Under the pieces are notes generated by a model. It did not search any database. It saw nothing but the letters and a program-made list of their open reading frames with translations, and was not told where the DNA came from. From Streptomyces cyaneus (lineage in GTDB: Bacteria; Actinomycetota; Actinomycetes; Streptomycetales; Streptomycetaceae), in the NCBI RefSeq assembly GCF_004028635.1, contig NZ_RQJW01000015.1, forward strand, positions 62,001 through 126,000: a stretch of DNA of 64,000 bases. Reading direction: 5' to 3'. The position numbers and the translations under genes were made by a program. Below are positions 24,360 to 32,090 of the stretch, piece by piece (positions within the stretch are counted from its first letter, which is position 1; each line of letters begins with the position of its first letter).

Positions 24360-25037
24360 TCAGGCGGCGGCGAGTTCCGTGACGGTCGCGCGGGCCCGGC
24401 TGAGGGAGTCGGCCGCGAGGTGCTCCAGACCGGCCAGTTGGGGCAGGACGTCGATGCGGGTCAGCTCGGCGGCGACGAGGTGGAGGTTGTCCGGCGCCAC
24501 GCCGAGGCGGCCGAAGTAGGCCCGGAGATACGGCGTTTGGAAGTCGCAGTGCTCCAGCGGGGCGCCGTGGCCGTATCCGCCACCGCGGGCCATGAGCACG
24601 ACCACACGGGTGCCGCGCAGCAGGCTCTCGCCGCTGTCCGGGTCGGTGAACGCGCCGGGGAAGGTCACCCGGTCGATCCAGGCTTTCAGGGACGCGGGTA
24701 CGGAGAGGTTGTACATCGGGACGCCGAGCAACACCGTGTCCGCGGACCGCAGTTCGGTGAGCAGGGGCAGGGTGAGTTGCCATTCCCTTTCCTCGGCGGC
24801 GTTCTCGATCAGCGCCGGCACCTTGTCCGGCGGGACGAAGCCCTCGCGTTCCACCCGGCGGCCGAGGGTGGTGTACGCCGGGGTCAGCGGGGGCACCGGG
24901 TCGGCGGACAGGTCGCGGTGGTGGTGGGTGCCGTTGGTGTGTGCGGCGCGCCATGTGGTCGCGTAGAGGTCGGTCAGCGTCCTGGTCACGGAGTCGGCGG
25001 CCAGGTCGGCGCTGGAGTCGATGTGCAGCAGTGTCAT
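24360..25037 (-). CDS. FMN-dependent NAD(P)H azoreductase/quinone reductase
   Basis: 225 residues from ATG at 25037 (MTLLHIDSSA) with GAGGTGACC before it. Flavodoxin-like fold: phosphate-binding loop DSSADLAADSVTRTL, substrate-side VLLGVPMYNLSVPASLKAWIDRV (the PMYNF-like motif of AzoR), and VVLMARGGGYGHG. AzoR enzymes reduce quinones and azo compounds by two electrons and often respond to electrophile stress. The gene is divergent from an ECF-type sigma gene with 66 bases between, suggesting the sigma factor drives it. Confidence 0.9.
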   Translation of the reverse strand: MTLLHIDSSADLAADSVTRTLTDLYATTWRAAHTNGTHHHRDLSADPVPPLTPAYTTLGRRVEREGFVPPDKVPALIENAAEEREWQLTLPLLTELRSADTVLLGVPMYNLSVPASLKAWIDRVTFPGAFTDPDSGESLLRGTRVVVLMARGGGYGHGAPLEHCDFQTPYLRAYFGRLGVAPDNLHLVAAELTRIDVLPQLAGLEHLAADSLSRARATVTELAAA

Positions 25038-25103
25038 GCCGGTCACCTCGATCGGGTCGGGTTCGTCGTAGGGGTGACGGAGCACGACGGAGAAAGGTGA
25101 CCG

Positions 25104-26006
25104 ATGGACGGCACGGACGAGCTGGCACGGCGGTTCGAGGCCCACCGGAGACAGCTGCGGGCGGTCGCGTACCGCATGGTGGGGTCGCTCGACGAGGCCG
25201 AGGACGCCGTCCAGGAAGCCTGGTTGCGGCTCAGCCGTACGGGTGGCGACGGCATCGGCCATCTGGCGGGCTGGCTGACCACGGTGGTCTCCCGCATCTG
25301 CCTGGACATGCTGCGCTCCCGTGCCGCGCGGCGCGAGGACCCGTACGGGGACCAGGTGCCGGAGTCCGGCGGCGGGGCCGTGCCCGAGGACGAGGCCGTG
25401 CTGATCGACTCGGTGGGTCTCGCCCTGCTCGTGGTCCTCGACCGGCTGGGTCCGGCGGAGCGGGTCGCCTTCGTGCTGCACGACCTGTTCGGGGTGCCCT
25501 TCGACCAGGTGGCCCGCGTCGTGGACAGGTCCGTGCCCGCGGCGAAGAAGCTCGCCAGCCGGGCCCGGCACAGGGTGCGGGGCACGCCCGCGGTTCCGGG
25601 CGCGGCACTCGACCGGCACCGGCAGGTCGTCGAGGCGTTCCTCGCCGCAGCGCGGGGCGGTGACCTGGGTGCACTGCTCGGCCTGCTGGCCCCCGACGTG
25701 GTCCGCCGGGCCGACCCCGCGGCCCTGCCGCCGGGCGTGGCGACGGAGCTGCGGGGTGCCCGGGCGGTCGCGGAGGGCACGGTGCTCATGCGCGACCGGG
25801 CGCGATTCGCGGTGCCGGTGCTCGTGGGCGGCGATGTGGGACTGGTCGTCGCCCCGCTCGGACGGCTGCTGTACGTCGTCACGGCCACCGTGCGGGGCGG
25901 GCGGATCAGCTCCTACGAGGTGATCGCCGACCCTGCCCGGCTGCGCGCGCTCGACCTGGCCGTGCTTGACCCGCCCGGCGTCAACTCCCCGTTTCCGACA
26001 CGGTGA
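25104..26006 (+). CDS. SigJ/ECF41-like RNA polymerase sigma factor
   Basis: 300 residues. Region 2: RAVAYRMVGSLDEAEDAVQEAWLRL; region 4: LDRLGPAERVAFVLHDLFGVPFDQVARVVDRS. A SnoaL-like C-terminal extension (about 170-295) ends in ISSYEVIADPARLRALDLAVLD, typical of SigJ proteins. The DGGGK motif of classical ECF41 is not evident (ADPAALPPG occupies the place). SD GAAAGGTGA precedes the ATG. Its partner by position is the divergent azoreductase. It overlaps the 3' end of the convergent ferredoxin gene by 26 bases. No TGTCACA element was found in the divergent gap. Confidence 0.92.
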   Translation: MDGTDELARRFEAHRRQLRAVAYRMVGSLDEAEDAVQEAWLRLSRTGGDGIGHLAGWLTTVVSRICLDMLRSRAARREDPYGDQVPESGGGAVPEDEAVLIDSVGLALLVVLDRLGPAERVAFVLHDLFGVPFDQVARVVDRSVPAAKKLASRARHRVRGTPAVPGAALDRHRQVVEAFLAAARGGDLGALLGLLAPDVVRRADPAALPPGVATELRGARAVAEGTVLMRDRARFAVPVLVGGDVGLVVAPLGRLLYVVTATVRGGRISSYEVIADPARLRALDLAVLDPPGVNSPFPTR

Positions 26007-26211
26007 TGGCGCTGACCGGACAGGCCCGGGCGGCCTCCCGGACCATCGGGTCGCCGCCGCCGTCCTCCCGGCCGGGCAGCAGGGCGCTGTAGCCGTCGTC
26101 GTCCTGGGTGAAGACGGACGGGGCGGCGAGGGCGCACTGGCCGGCGCCGACGCAGAGGTCGTGGTCGATGTCGATGTGCATGTGGCGCGTTTCGCGCGTT
26201 TCGTTCTGCAT
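25981..26211 (-). CDS. 3Fe-4S ferredoxin partner of the P450
   Basis: 76 residues. Cys ligands in DLCVGAGQCALAAP and EAARACPVSAI give the C-x5-C...C-P spacing of streptomycete single-cluster 3Fe-4S ferredoxins. It follows the P450 gene by 12 bases; GAGG lies before the ATG, so this start is favoured over Met11 (MHIDIDHDLC). The role is to pass electrons from a ferredoxin reductase to the upstream P450, as in CYP105-ferredoxin pairs. The 3' end overlaps the convergent sigma gene. Confidence 0.93.
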   Translation of the reverse strand: MQNETRETRHMHIDIDHDLCVGAGQCALAAPSVFTQDDDGYSALLPGREDGGGDPMVREAARACPVSAITVSETGS

Positions 26212-26223
26212 GACCGGAGCCTC

Positions 26224-27432
26224 TTACCAGGTCACGGGGAGTTCCAGCATCCCCTGGATCGTGTCGCCGGGTTTGAAGGGGATTTCCTCCGCAGGGACGG
26301 CCAGGCGGAGGTTCGGCAGCCGGTCGAAGAGGGTGCGCAGGGCGATCTCCATCTCGGCGCGGGCCAGGTTCTGGCCGAGGCACTGGTGGATGCCGAAGCC
26401 GAAGGCGACGTGGTGGCGGGTGGGGCGGTGCCAGTCCAGGGCGTCGGGGTCGGGGTAGACGGCCTCGTCGCGATTGATGACGGAGGTCGAGAAGACCACG
26501 CCGTCGCCCGCCAGGATTGTCCCGCCGTCCGTCTCGATGTCCTCGACGGCGACCCGCAACATGCCGTCGGCGATCGACAGCATCCGCATGAGCTCCTCGA
26601 CCGCGTCGGGCAGCAACGCCGGGTCGGCGCGCAACTCGGCCAGGCGGTCGGGGTGCTGGAGGAGGGTGTAAGTGCCGAGGGAGATCATGTTGGCGGTGGT
26701 CTCGTGGCCGGCGACCAGCAGGATCACCGCCAGGGCGATGAGCTCCTCGTGGTCCAGCTCGCCGTCACGCAGCTGTTGGTGGACGAGTTCGTCGAGGACG
26801 CCGTCGCCGGGCTCCGGCTGTTTCTGTTTCCGGTCGATCAACTCGGCGAAGTACTCCTCCAGTCGGTCGCGGGCGTCCATGGTGTCGGCGGCCGTGGGCC
26901 CGCGCAGCAGGCGCCGGGACTGTTCCTCGAAGAAGTCGTGGTCGGCGTAGGGGACGCCCAGCAGGGCGCAGATGACCATCGACGGGACGGGTAGCGCGAA
27001 GGCGCTCACCAGCTCGGCGGGCGCTCCCCGGGCGATCATCGTGTCGAGCCGTTCGTCCACGATCCGCTGGATCTCCGGGCGCAGCTCGGCGGCACGCCTG
27101 AGCGTGAAGCTGGGAACCATCATCCGCCGCTGGACCCGGTGTTCGGGGTCGTCGACGCCCAGCAGCGCGGTCTTGCGGTTGCGGACCGCCGCGAACCGGG
27201 CGTTGGGCGCGGGGAAGCCGGGCCGGGTGCGGTCGGAGGACAGCCGCGGGTCGGCCAGCAGGGTGCGGGCGAGGGCATGTCCGGTGACCAGCCACACCGG
27301 GCGGCCGTCGTAGAGGGTGATGCGGGCCAGCGGGCGCGCGTCGCGCAGGGGGTCGTAGGCCGTGGGTGGGTGGTACGGACAGGTGCGGTTCTGAGGGAAG
27401 GCGACGGTGTGCGATTCCGTCATGTCCGTCAT
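26224..27432 (-). CDS. Cytochrome P450, CYP105-like
   Basis: 402 residues from ATG at 27432 (MTDMTESH), seven bases after GAGG. I-helix oxygen-binding motif LVAGHETTANM, ExxR in EELMRMLS, haem-binding FGFGIHQCLGQNLAR. The N-terminal FPQNRTCPYHPPTAYDPLR and the adjoining ferredoxin gene are typical of the CYP105 family, which oxidises varied xenobiotics and natural products. A perfect 25-base palindrome lies 40 bases upstream of the start, so it is likely repressed by an unlinked regulator. No biosynthetic partner gene is adjacent. Confidence 0.95.
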   Translation of the reverse strand: MTDMTESHTVAFPQNRTCPYHPPTAYDPLRDARPLARITLYDGRPVWLVTGHALARTLLADPRLSSDRTRPGFPAPNARFAAVRNRKTALLGVDDPEHRVQRRMMVPSFTLRRAAELRPEIQRIVDERLDTMIARGAPAELVSAFALPVPSMVICALLGVPYADHDFFEEQSRRLLRGPTAADTMDARDRLEEYFAELIDRKQKQPEPGDGVLDELVHQQLRDGELDHEELIALAVILLVAGHETTANMISLGTYTLLQHPDRLAELRADPALLPDAVEELMRMLSIADGMLRVAVEDIETDGGTILAGDGVVFSTSVINRDEAVYPDPDALDWHRPTRHHVAFGFGIHQCLGQNLARAEMEIALRTLFDRLPNLRLAVPAEEIPFKPGDTIQGMLELPVTW

Positions 27433-27471
27433 GGAAGACCTCGCAGACGAAGAGTGCGTCGTGCCGATCTT

Positions 27472-27496
27472 CATTAGATGCCCGGGGCATCTAATG
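27472..27496 (-). promoter_or_regulatory. 25-base perfect palindromic operator upstream of the P450
   Basis: Arm CATTAGATGCCC (27472-27483), centre G, inverse arm GGGCATCTAATG (27485-27496). It is AT-rich at both ends, unlike the surroundings. It lies 40-64 bases before the P450 start codon, in the expected promoter or 5' UTR. No regulator gene is next to it. Confidence 0.8.
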
Positions 27497-27717
27497 GGGC
27501 GACGTCAAGTTCGGCCAGATCAGGCGTGCGGGCAATCTGGCCGGAGATCGTCGTACAGAGCGTCGGTCGTGGAGACTTCGAGCCGGTCCCTCGGTGAAAT
27601 TCGCTTGTGGGCGGGCATCCGTCCCCCGCAGAATCCGGCCATGTCTACGACCACCGCCTTTCTGCCGCTGACCGTCGCCGTTCGTCCGGTGCGGTTCCAG
27701 CAGCAGCCCGGCCGTCC

Positions 27718-28371
27718 ATGGAGGCCCACGCTTCCCACGTCGTGACCGCGGCGCTCGTCGCGGGGCTGATCGCGGGGTACGGCATCGCCGTCCCGGTCGG
27801 CGCGGTCGCGACCTATCTCGTCTCCCTCACCGCCCGTACGTCCCTGCGGACCGGGGTCTGCGCCGCGCTCGGCGTCGCGACCGCCGACGGGCTCTACGCC
27901 CTCGTGGCCACCCTCGGCGGCTCCGCACTGGCCGCCGCGCTGCGTCCGGTGCTGGGGCCGCTGCGCTGGGCCTCCGCCCTGGTCCTCGCGATCCTCGCGG
28001 TACGCGGCGCCGTCATCGCCGTACGCCACCACCGCGACCACCGGCTCGCCACCACCGCCCGCTCCACGCCCTCTCCCCCGAGCCCGGCGCGCGCCTACCT
28101 GGCGCTGCTCGGCATCACCGTGCTCAACCCGACCACGGTCATCTACTTCGCGGCTCTCGTCCTCGGCACCCGCGCGACGGATGCCGTACCGCCCCTGGAA
28201 CAGGGCGTGTTCGTGCTGGCCGCGTTCGCCGCGTCGGCGAGCTGGCAGGTGCTGCTCGCCGGGGGCGGGGCGCTGCTGGGGCGGGTGCTGACGGGGCAGC
28301 GGGGGCGGCTCGTGACCGCGTTGGTGTCGAGCGGCGTGATCCTGGTGCTCGCCGTGCGGATGCCGGTGTAG
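27718..28371 (+). CDS. LysE-family exporter
   Basis: 217 residues from ATG at 27718 (MEAHASHVV). A GTG at 27742 is possible, and no strong ribosome site marks either. Six hydrophobic segments with the family's opening GYGIAVPVGAVATYLVSLTARTSLRTGVCAALGVATADG and LLGITVLNPTTVIYFAALVLG (N-P motif of the second repeat). LysE/RhtB proteins export amino acids or related small molecules. It is divergent from the P450 gene with 285 bases between. A 34-codon frame at 27642-27745 lies in that gap but has no supporting features. Confidence 0.85.
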   Translation: MEAHASHVVTAALVAGLIAGYGIAVPVGAVATYLVSLTARTSLRTGVCAALGVATADGLYALVATLGGSALAAALRPVLGPLRWASALVLAILAVRGAVIAVRHHRDHRLATTARSTPSPPSPARAYLALLGITVLNPTTVIYFAALVLGTRATDAVPPLEQGVFVLAAFAASASWQVLLAGGGALLGRVLTGQRGRLVTALVSSGVILVLAVRMPV

Positions 28372-28453
28372 TCGCGGCAGGATGAATCACGCGTGTGCCG
28401 TTGTTGAAGAGCGACGTAAGTCAGTACCCGGACACGACGATGGGACCGAGGCC

Positions 28454-28903
28454 ATGCCTCTTGACGGTGAGTACGAGCCGAGCCCGACCAAGTGGGTGCG
28501 CGAGCAGGTGGAGTTGTACGAGAGCTCCGGCGGCACCCAGGGCACGACCCTCATGGACACGGGGATGCCGGTGATCCTGCTCACGACCCGGGGTGCCAGG
28601 AGCGGGAAGATCCGCAAGACGCCGCTGATGCGCGTCGAGCACGAGGGGCGTTATGCCGCGGTGGCCTCGCAGGGCGGGGCGCCCGAGCACCCGGTCTGGT
28701 ACCACAACGTCAAGGCCGATCCCCATGTGGAGCTCCAGGACGGGCCGGTGAAGCGGGACATGAAGGCCCGCGAGATCACCGGCGCGGAGAAGGCCGAGTG
28801 GTGGGAGCGTGCCGTCGCCGCGTATCCGCCGTACGCCGACTACCAGGAGAAGACGGACCGGGTGATCCCGGTCTTCGTGCTGGAGCCGTTCGACGAGGAC
28901 TGA
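28454..28903 (+). CDS. Deazaflavin (F420)-dependent nitroreductase-family protein (Ddn-like)
   Basis: 149 residues from ATG at 28454 (MPLDGEYEP), preceded by GAGG; earlier in-frame starts give an unlikely lead. Sequence features match DUF385/Ddn: MPVILLTTRGARSGKIRKTPLMRVEHEGRYAAVASQGGAPEHPVWYHNVKADPHVELQDG. Members bind coenzyme F420H2 and reduce quinones or nitro compounds. Soluble or membrane-peripheral. It is a single gene; the CDF transporter converges on it. Confidence 0.93.
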   Translation: MPLDGEYEPSPTKWVREQVELYESSGGTQGTTLMDTGMPVILLTTRGARSGKIRKTPLMRVEHEGRYAAVASQGGAPEHPVWYHNVKADPHVELQDGPVKRDMKAREITGAEKAEWWERAVAAYPPYADYQEKTDRVIPVFVLEPFDED

Positions 28904-29011
28904 CCGGGATCCGGCCGGGTCCGGCCGGGGCTTCGGAAAGGGCTGATCGGGGCTTCGGAAATTTTTTCTCGGCCAGGACGCATGAACCCGTGTTCGCCGG
29001 GCACACGTGCG

Positions 29012-29983
29012 TCAGGCCCCGCCGCGCTCCCCCGTCGCGGCGGGGCTTCCTTGTGCCTCGCGTGCGGAGCGTTCGGTCACGTCGAGGAAGATCTGGTCCG
29101 CCTCGGCGACGGTGCGGCCGATGGATCGCTTGATGCGGACGGCGACCTCCTCGACCTGCTCGCTGTCGAGGCCGGGCACCAGGTCGACCCGCGCCGCCAC
29201 CAGGGCCGTTTCCAGGCCCGTCTGCATCGTGAAGAGCGCTTCCACGCTGTCGATCTCGGGCTGGGCCTCCAGCAGCGCGCGGATCCTGGCGTCGGCCTCG
29301 GGGTCGGCGGCCTGCCCGATCAGCTGGTCGCGGGCGTCGCGCCCCAGCCGGTAGGCGACGTAGACGAGCAGCGCGCCGATCGCGAGCGAGGCGGACGCCT
29401 CCCACCCGACCTGCCCGGTGATCATGTGCATCGCCATGCCGGTGAGGGCGAGGGTCACGCCGAGCACCGCCGTGGCGTCCTCGGCGACGACTGTGCGCAG
29501 AGCCGGGTCGCGCAGGCCGTCCACGACGCCGCCCTGCCGGCGCACCTGGTGCAGCGCCCGCACCAGCGACAGGCCCTCGGCCACGAAGGCGACACCGAGC
29601 ACGATCATGCCCGCCGCATAGCCGCCGAACTTCTCCTCGGCGCCGCCGTGCAGTGCCTCGATGCCCTGAAAGAAGGAGAAACAGCCGCCCATCACGAAGA
29701 TGCCGACGGCCGCGAGCAGCGACCAGAAGAAGCGCTCCTTGCCGTAGCCGAAGGGGTGGCGGCGGTCGGCGGGGCGGCGGCTGCGGCGCAGCGCGGCCAG
29801 CAGGAAGACCTCGTTCATGCTGTCCGCTACGGAGTGCGCCGCCTCCGACAGCAGGGCGGGTGAGTGGGCGACGAGTCCGCCGACGGTCTTGGCGACCGCG
29901 ATGACGAGGTTGGCTGCGAGGGCCACCAGGACGGTGACACGGGTCCTTCGGTCCGACTTGGGTGCCTTGGGCGCGTTGCTCAC
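29012..29983 (-). CDS. Cation diffusion facilitator (CDF) metal exporter
   Basis: 323 residues from GTG at 29983. Five to six membrane segments with the CDF site HSPALLSEAAHSVADSMNEVFL (metal-binding S/H/D positions) and a cytoplasmic C-terminal domain (GIDSVEALFTMQTGLETALVAARVDLVPGLDSEQVEEVAVRIKRSI). The family exports Zn, Fe, Mn or Co in exchange for protons. The TM5 motif here is LGVTLALTGMAMH, so metal specificity is not obvious. It is divergent from the hydroquinone-reductase-like gene. The hairpin at 29016-29046 is formed by its last codons. Confidence 0.9.
   Translation of the reverse strand: MSNAPKAPKSDRRTRVTVLVALAANLVIAVAKTVGGLVAHSPALLSEAAHSVADSMNEVFLLAALRRSRRPADRRHPFGYGKERFFWSLLAAVGIFVMGGCFSFFQGIEALHGGAEEKFGGYAAGMIVLGVAFVAEGLSLVRALHQVRRQGGVVDGLRDPALRTVVAEDATAVLGVTLALTGMAMHMITGQVGWEASASLAIGALLVYVAYRLGRDARDQLIGQAADPEADARIRALLEAQPEIDSVEALFTMQTGLETALVAARVDLVPGLDSEQVEEVAVRIKRSIGRTVAEADQIFLDVTERSAREAQGSPAATGERGGA
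29016..29046 (-). terminator. GC hairpin at the extreme 3' end of the CDF gene
   Basis: GCCCCGCCGCG (29016-29026) and its perfect inverse (29036-29046) around a nine-base loop. The arms lie within the last codons, ending two bases before the stop codon. It may act as a terminator or 3'-end stabiliser; its position inside coding sequence makes this uncertain. Confidence 0.4.
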
Positions 29984-30073
29984 TCACGCCGACTGCCCCG
30001 GCCGGTACGGGCCACACCCGCAGTCCGTCGGCGGAAAGAGAGGGATCCGGTGAGATCGGGGAACCCGGCCCAT

Positions 30074-30168
30074 GACGCAGACGTACGGCAGAGACGCGGA
30101 CGTGCGGCAGAGACGCGGACGTGCGGCAGAGACGCGGACGTGCGGCAGAGACACAAACATACGGCAGA
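30074..30168 (+). repeat. Five 19-bp tandem repeats
   Basis: Five head-to-tail units at 30074, 30093, 30112, 30131 and 30150. The three inner copies are identical (GACGCGGACGTGCGGCAGA); the outer two differ at three and five positions. The array ends five bases before the AGGAG-type ribosome site of the gene at 30182. Unit length is not a multiple of three, so it is not a protein repeat. Confidence 0.95.
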
Positions 30169-30181
30169 GAGGAGCCCGGTC

Positions 30182-31195
30182 ATGAGCGGCGGGGGCAACA
30201 CCGCCTATGGGAGGAAGTCGTTCCAGCGGTCGAAGGCCCACTTCACGGACCGGATCACGGCCGACGGCCGGGACGGCTGGCCGGTGGAGGCGGGCCGCTA
30301 CCGTCTGGTGGTCAGCCGTGCCTGTCCGTGGGCGAGCCGGGCGGTGATCTCCCGGCGGCTGCTCGGCCTGGAGGACGCCCTGTCGCTGGCGATCGCCGAC
30401 CCGATCCAGGACGACCGCAGCTGGCGCTTCACGCTGGACCCCGACGACCGCGACCCGGTGCTCGGCATCCGCTTCCTCAGCGAGGCCTTCGACAAGCGGG
30501 AGACCGACTACCCGGGCGGTGTCAGCGTGCCCGCGATCGTGGACGTACCCAGCGGCGAGCTCGTCACCAACGACTATCAGCGGATCACGCTCGACCTCGC
30601 CACCGAGTGGAGGGACCTGCACCGCGAGGGAGCGCCCGATCTGTACCCCCAGGCTCGGCGGGACGAGATCGACTCCGTGATGGCGGATGTCTACGAGGAC
30701 GTCAACAACGGTGTGTACCGTGCGGGCTTCGCCACCGGCCAGGACGAGTACGAGGGGGCGTGCGCGCGTCTCTTCCGGCGGCTTGAGCTGCTGGCCGAAC
30801 GACTGGCCGGGCAGCGCTATCTGGTCGGCGACACGATCACCGAGGCGGACATCCGGCTGTTCACCACGCTGGTCCGCTTCGACACCGTCTATCACGGTCA
30901 CTTCAAGTGCAACCGCTGGAAGTTGACGGAGAATCAGGTTCTGTGGGCGTACGCCCGCGACCTCTACCAGACGCCCGGATTCGGTGACACCGTCGACTTC
31001 GACCACATCAAGCGGCACTACTACCAGGTGCACAGCGGCATCAACCCGACCGGCATCGTGCCCCTCGGACCGGATCTGGCGGGGTGGCTGACGCCGCACC
31101 ACCGTCAGCAGCTGGGTGGCAGTCCGTTCGGCGACGGGACACCGCCCGGGCCGGTTCCCGAGGCCGAGCGGGTTCCGGCACGGGGGCGGCCCTGA
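30182..31195 (+). CDS. Glutathionyl-hydroquinone-reductase-like (ECM4/YqjG) enzyme
   Basis: 337 residues from ATG at 30182 with GAGAGGAG upstream. The catalytic CPW is in RLVVSRACPWASRAVISRRLLGL, and the glutathione-transferase-like C-domain has GDTITEADIRLFTTLVRFDTVYHGHFKCN, characteristic of the xi-class/GHR family. These enzymes strip thiol groups from S-conjugated hydroquinones. Streptomyces makes mycothiol, not glutathione, so the natural co-substrate is probably mycothiol (inference). The leader holds a 5 x 19 bp tandem repeat. The next gene starts two bases after the stop codon. Confidence 0.9.
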   Translation: MSGGGNTAYGRKSFQRSKAHFTDRITADGRDGWPVEAGRYRLVVSRACPWASRAVISRRLLGLEDALSLAIADPIQDDRSWRFTLDPDDRDPVLGIRFLSEAFDKRETDYPGGVSVPAIVDVPSGELVTNDYQRITLDLATEWRDLHREGAPDLYPQARRDEIDSVMADVYEDVNNGVYRAGFATGQDEYEGACARLFRRLELLAERLAGQRYLVGDTITEADIRLFTTLVRFDTVYHGHFKCNRWKLTENQVLWAYARDLYQTPGFGDTVDFDHIKRHYYQVHSGINPTGIVPLGPDLAGWLTPHHRQQLGGSPFGDGTPPGPVPEAERVPARGRP

Positions 31196-31197
31196 CC

Positions 31198-31530
31198 ATG
31201 AAGGAGGCGCAGGCGCAGATGGCCAAGAAGAACAAGCAGAAGAAGATGAAGCTCCCCCTCGCCTACAAGCCCTTGGGATTCGCGCTGGGCTGGGCGAGCG
31301 GTGCGCTGGCGGGGCTCGCCTTCCGCAAGACATGGATGGCGATACGGCATGAGGAGGACGCCCCCGACGCGCTGGACCGGGAGCGCGGCTGGGGCGAGAT
31401 CCTGCTGGCGGCCGCGGTCCAGGGCGCCCTCTTCGCGATGGCGCGCAGCTTGGCGGACCGCACGGGCGCGAAGGCGATCGAACGCTCGACGGGTGTGTGG
31501 CCGGTCAGCGAGAAGGGCGGGCGGGACTGA
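31198..31530 (+). CDS. DUF4235 small membrane protein
   Basis: 110 residues from ATG at 31198. A second ATG at 31219 has AAGGAGG twelve bases upstream, so a 103-residue product is equally likely. A Lys-rich start (MAKKNKQKKMKLP) precedes a GASGALAG-type membrane segment (LGFALGWASGALAGLAFRKTW) and a second hydrophobic part (GEILLAAAVQGALFAMARSLADRTGAKAIERSTG). It matches DUF4235, of unknown function and widespread in actinobacteria. It is in an operon with the hydroquinone-reductase-like gene. Confidence 0.85.
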   Translation: MKEAQAQMAKKNKQKKMKLPLAYKPLGFALGWASGALAGLAFRKTWMAIRHEEDAPDALDRERGWGEILLAAAVQGALFAMARSLADRTGAKAIERSTGVWPVSEKGGRD

Positions 31531-31618
31531 GCGCACTTACGGGACACCGGCCGGACCCGATACTTCCGGGAGCCGGCCGGAACCGAACTTCCGGAAGGCC
31601 GGCTGGAACCGAGGACGC

Positions 31619-32011
31619 TCAGCCCTGCTTCGGCGCCGTAGAGGCGATGCGGCGCAGGGTGAAGGAGTGGCCGGCCGGGTCGGCGTAGCCGCGTTCCTCG
31701 TACGGGCCCGCCGCGTCCTTGGTCTCCAGGGCACGGCCGCCGAGTCCGATGATCCTGCGCTCCGCCTCGTCCAGGTCCTCCACCACGAAGTCCAGGTGGG
31801 CCTGGAGGGAGTTCTCGGGGCGCGGCCAGCTCGGCGGGGTCGCGTTCATGTCGCGGCGGAACGCGAGCCGGGTGCCGTCGGCGCCCCTGATCTCCACGCG
31901 GTTGGCGGTCGCCTCCGTCTGCTCACCGTCCAGCAGTTCCGTGTAGAACACGGCGAGTTTCTCCGGCTCGGCACAGTCGAGCACCACGAAGCCCGCATTC
32001 ACCAGTGGCAT
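31619..32011 (-). CDS. VOC-family (glyoxalase/bleomycin-resistance fold) protein
   Basis: 130 residues. Two beta-alpha-beta-beta-beta modules: MPLVNAGFVVLDCAEPEKLAVFYTELL and LQAHLDFVVEDLDEAERRIIGLGGR, closing with YADPAGHSFTLRRI. Possible metal ligands are present at His in LQAHLDF and His in PAGHSF, but the glyoxalase I set is incomplete. A role in binding or modifying a small toxic molecule is plausible, with no ligand assignable. ATG preceded by GGAGGACTC. Confidence 0.88.
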   Translation of the reverse strand: MPLVNAGFVVLDCAEPEKLAVFYTELLDGEQTEATANRVEIRGADGTRLAFRRDMNATPPSWPRPENSLQAHLDFVVEDLDEAERRIIGLGGRALETKDAAGPYEERGYADPAGHSFTLRRIASTAPKQG

Positions 32012-32090
32012 GAGTCCTCCGAAAGGTCCGGGGCGCGGGACGTCCGTGTCCCGCCGCCCTGTGGCTCCCGGGTGTCCCGACCGGGTCGTT

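Noticed and set aside
27642..27745. 34-codon frame upstream of the LysE gene (MSTTTAFLPL...)
   Set aside because: No ribosome site and no recognisable features; it overlaps the LysE start in another frame. Left as unsupported.
30074..30168. CRISPR array
   Set aside because: The 19-bp units are contiguous with no spacers and no cas genes are present; it is a plain tandem repeat.
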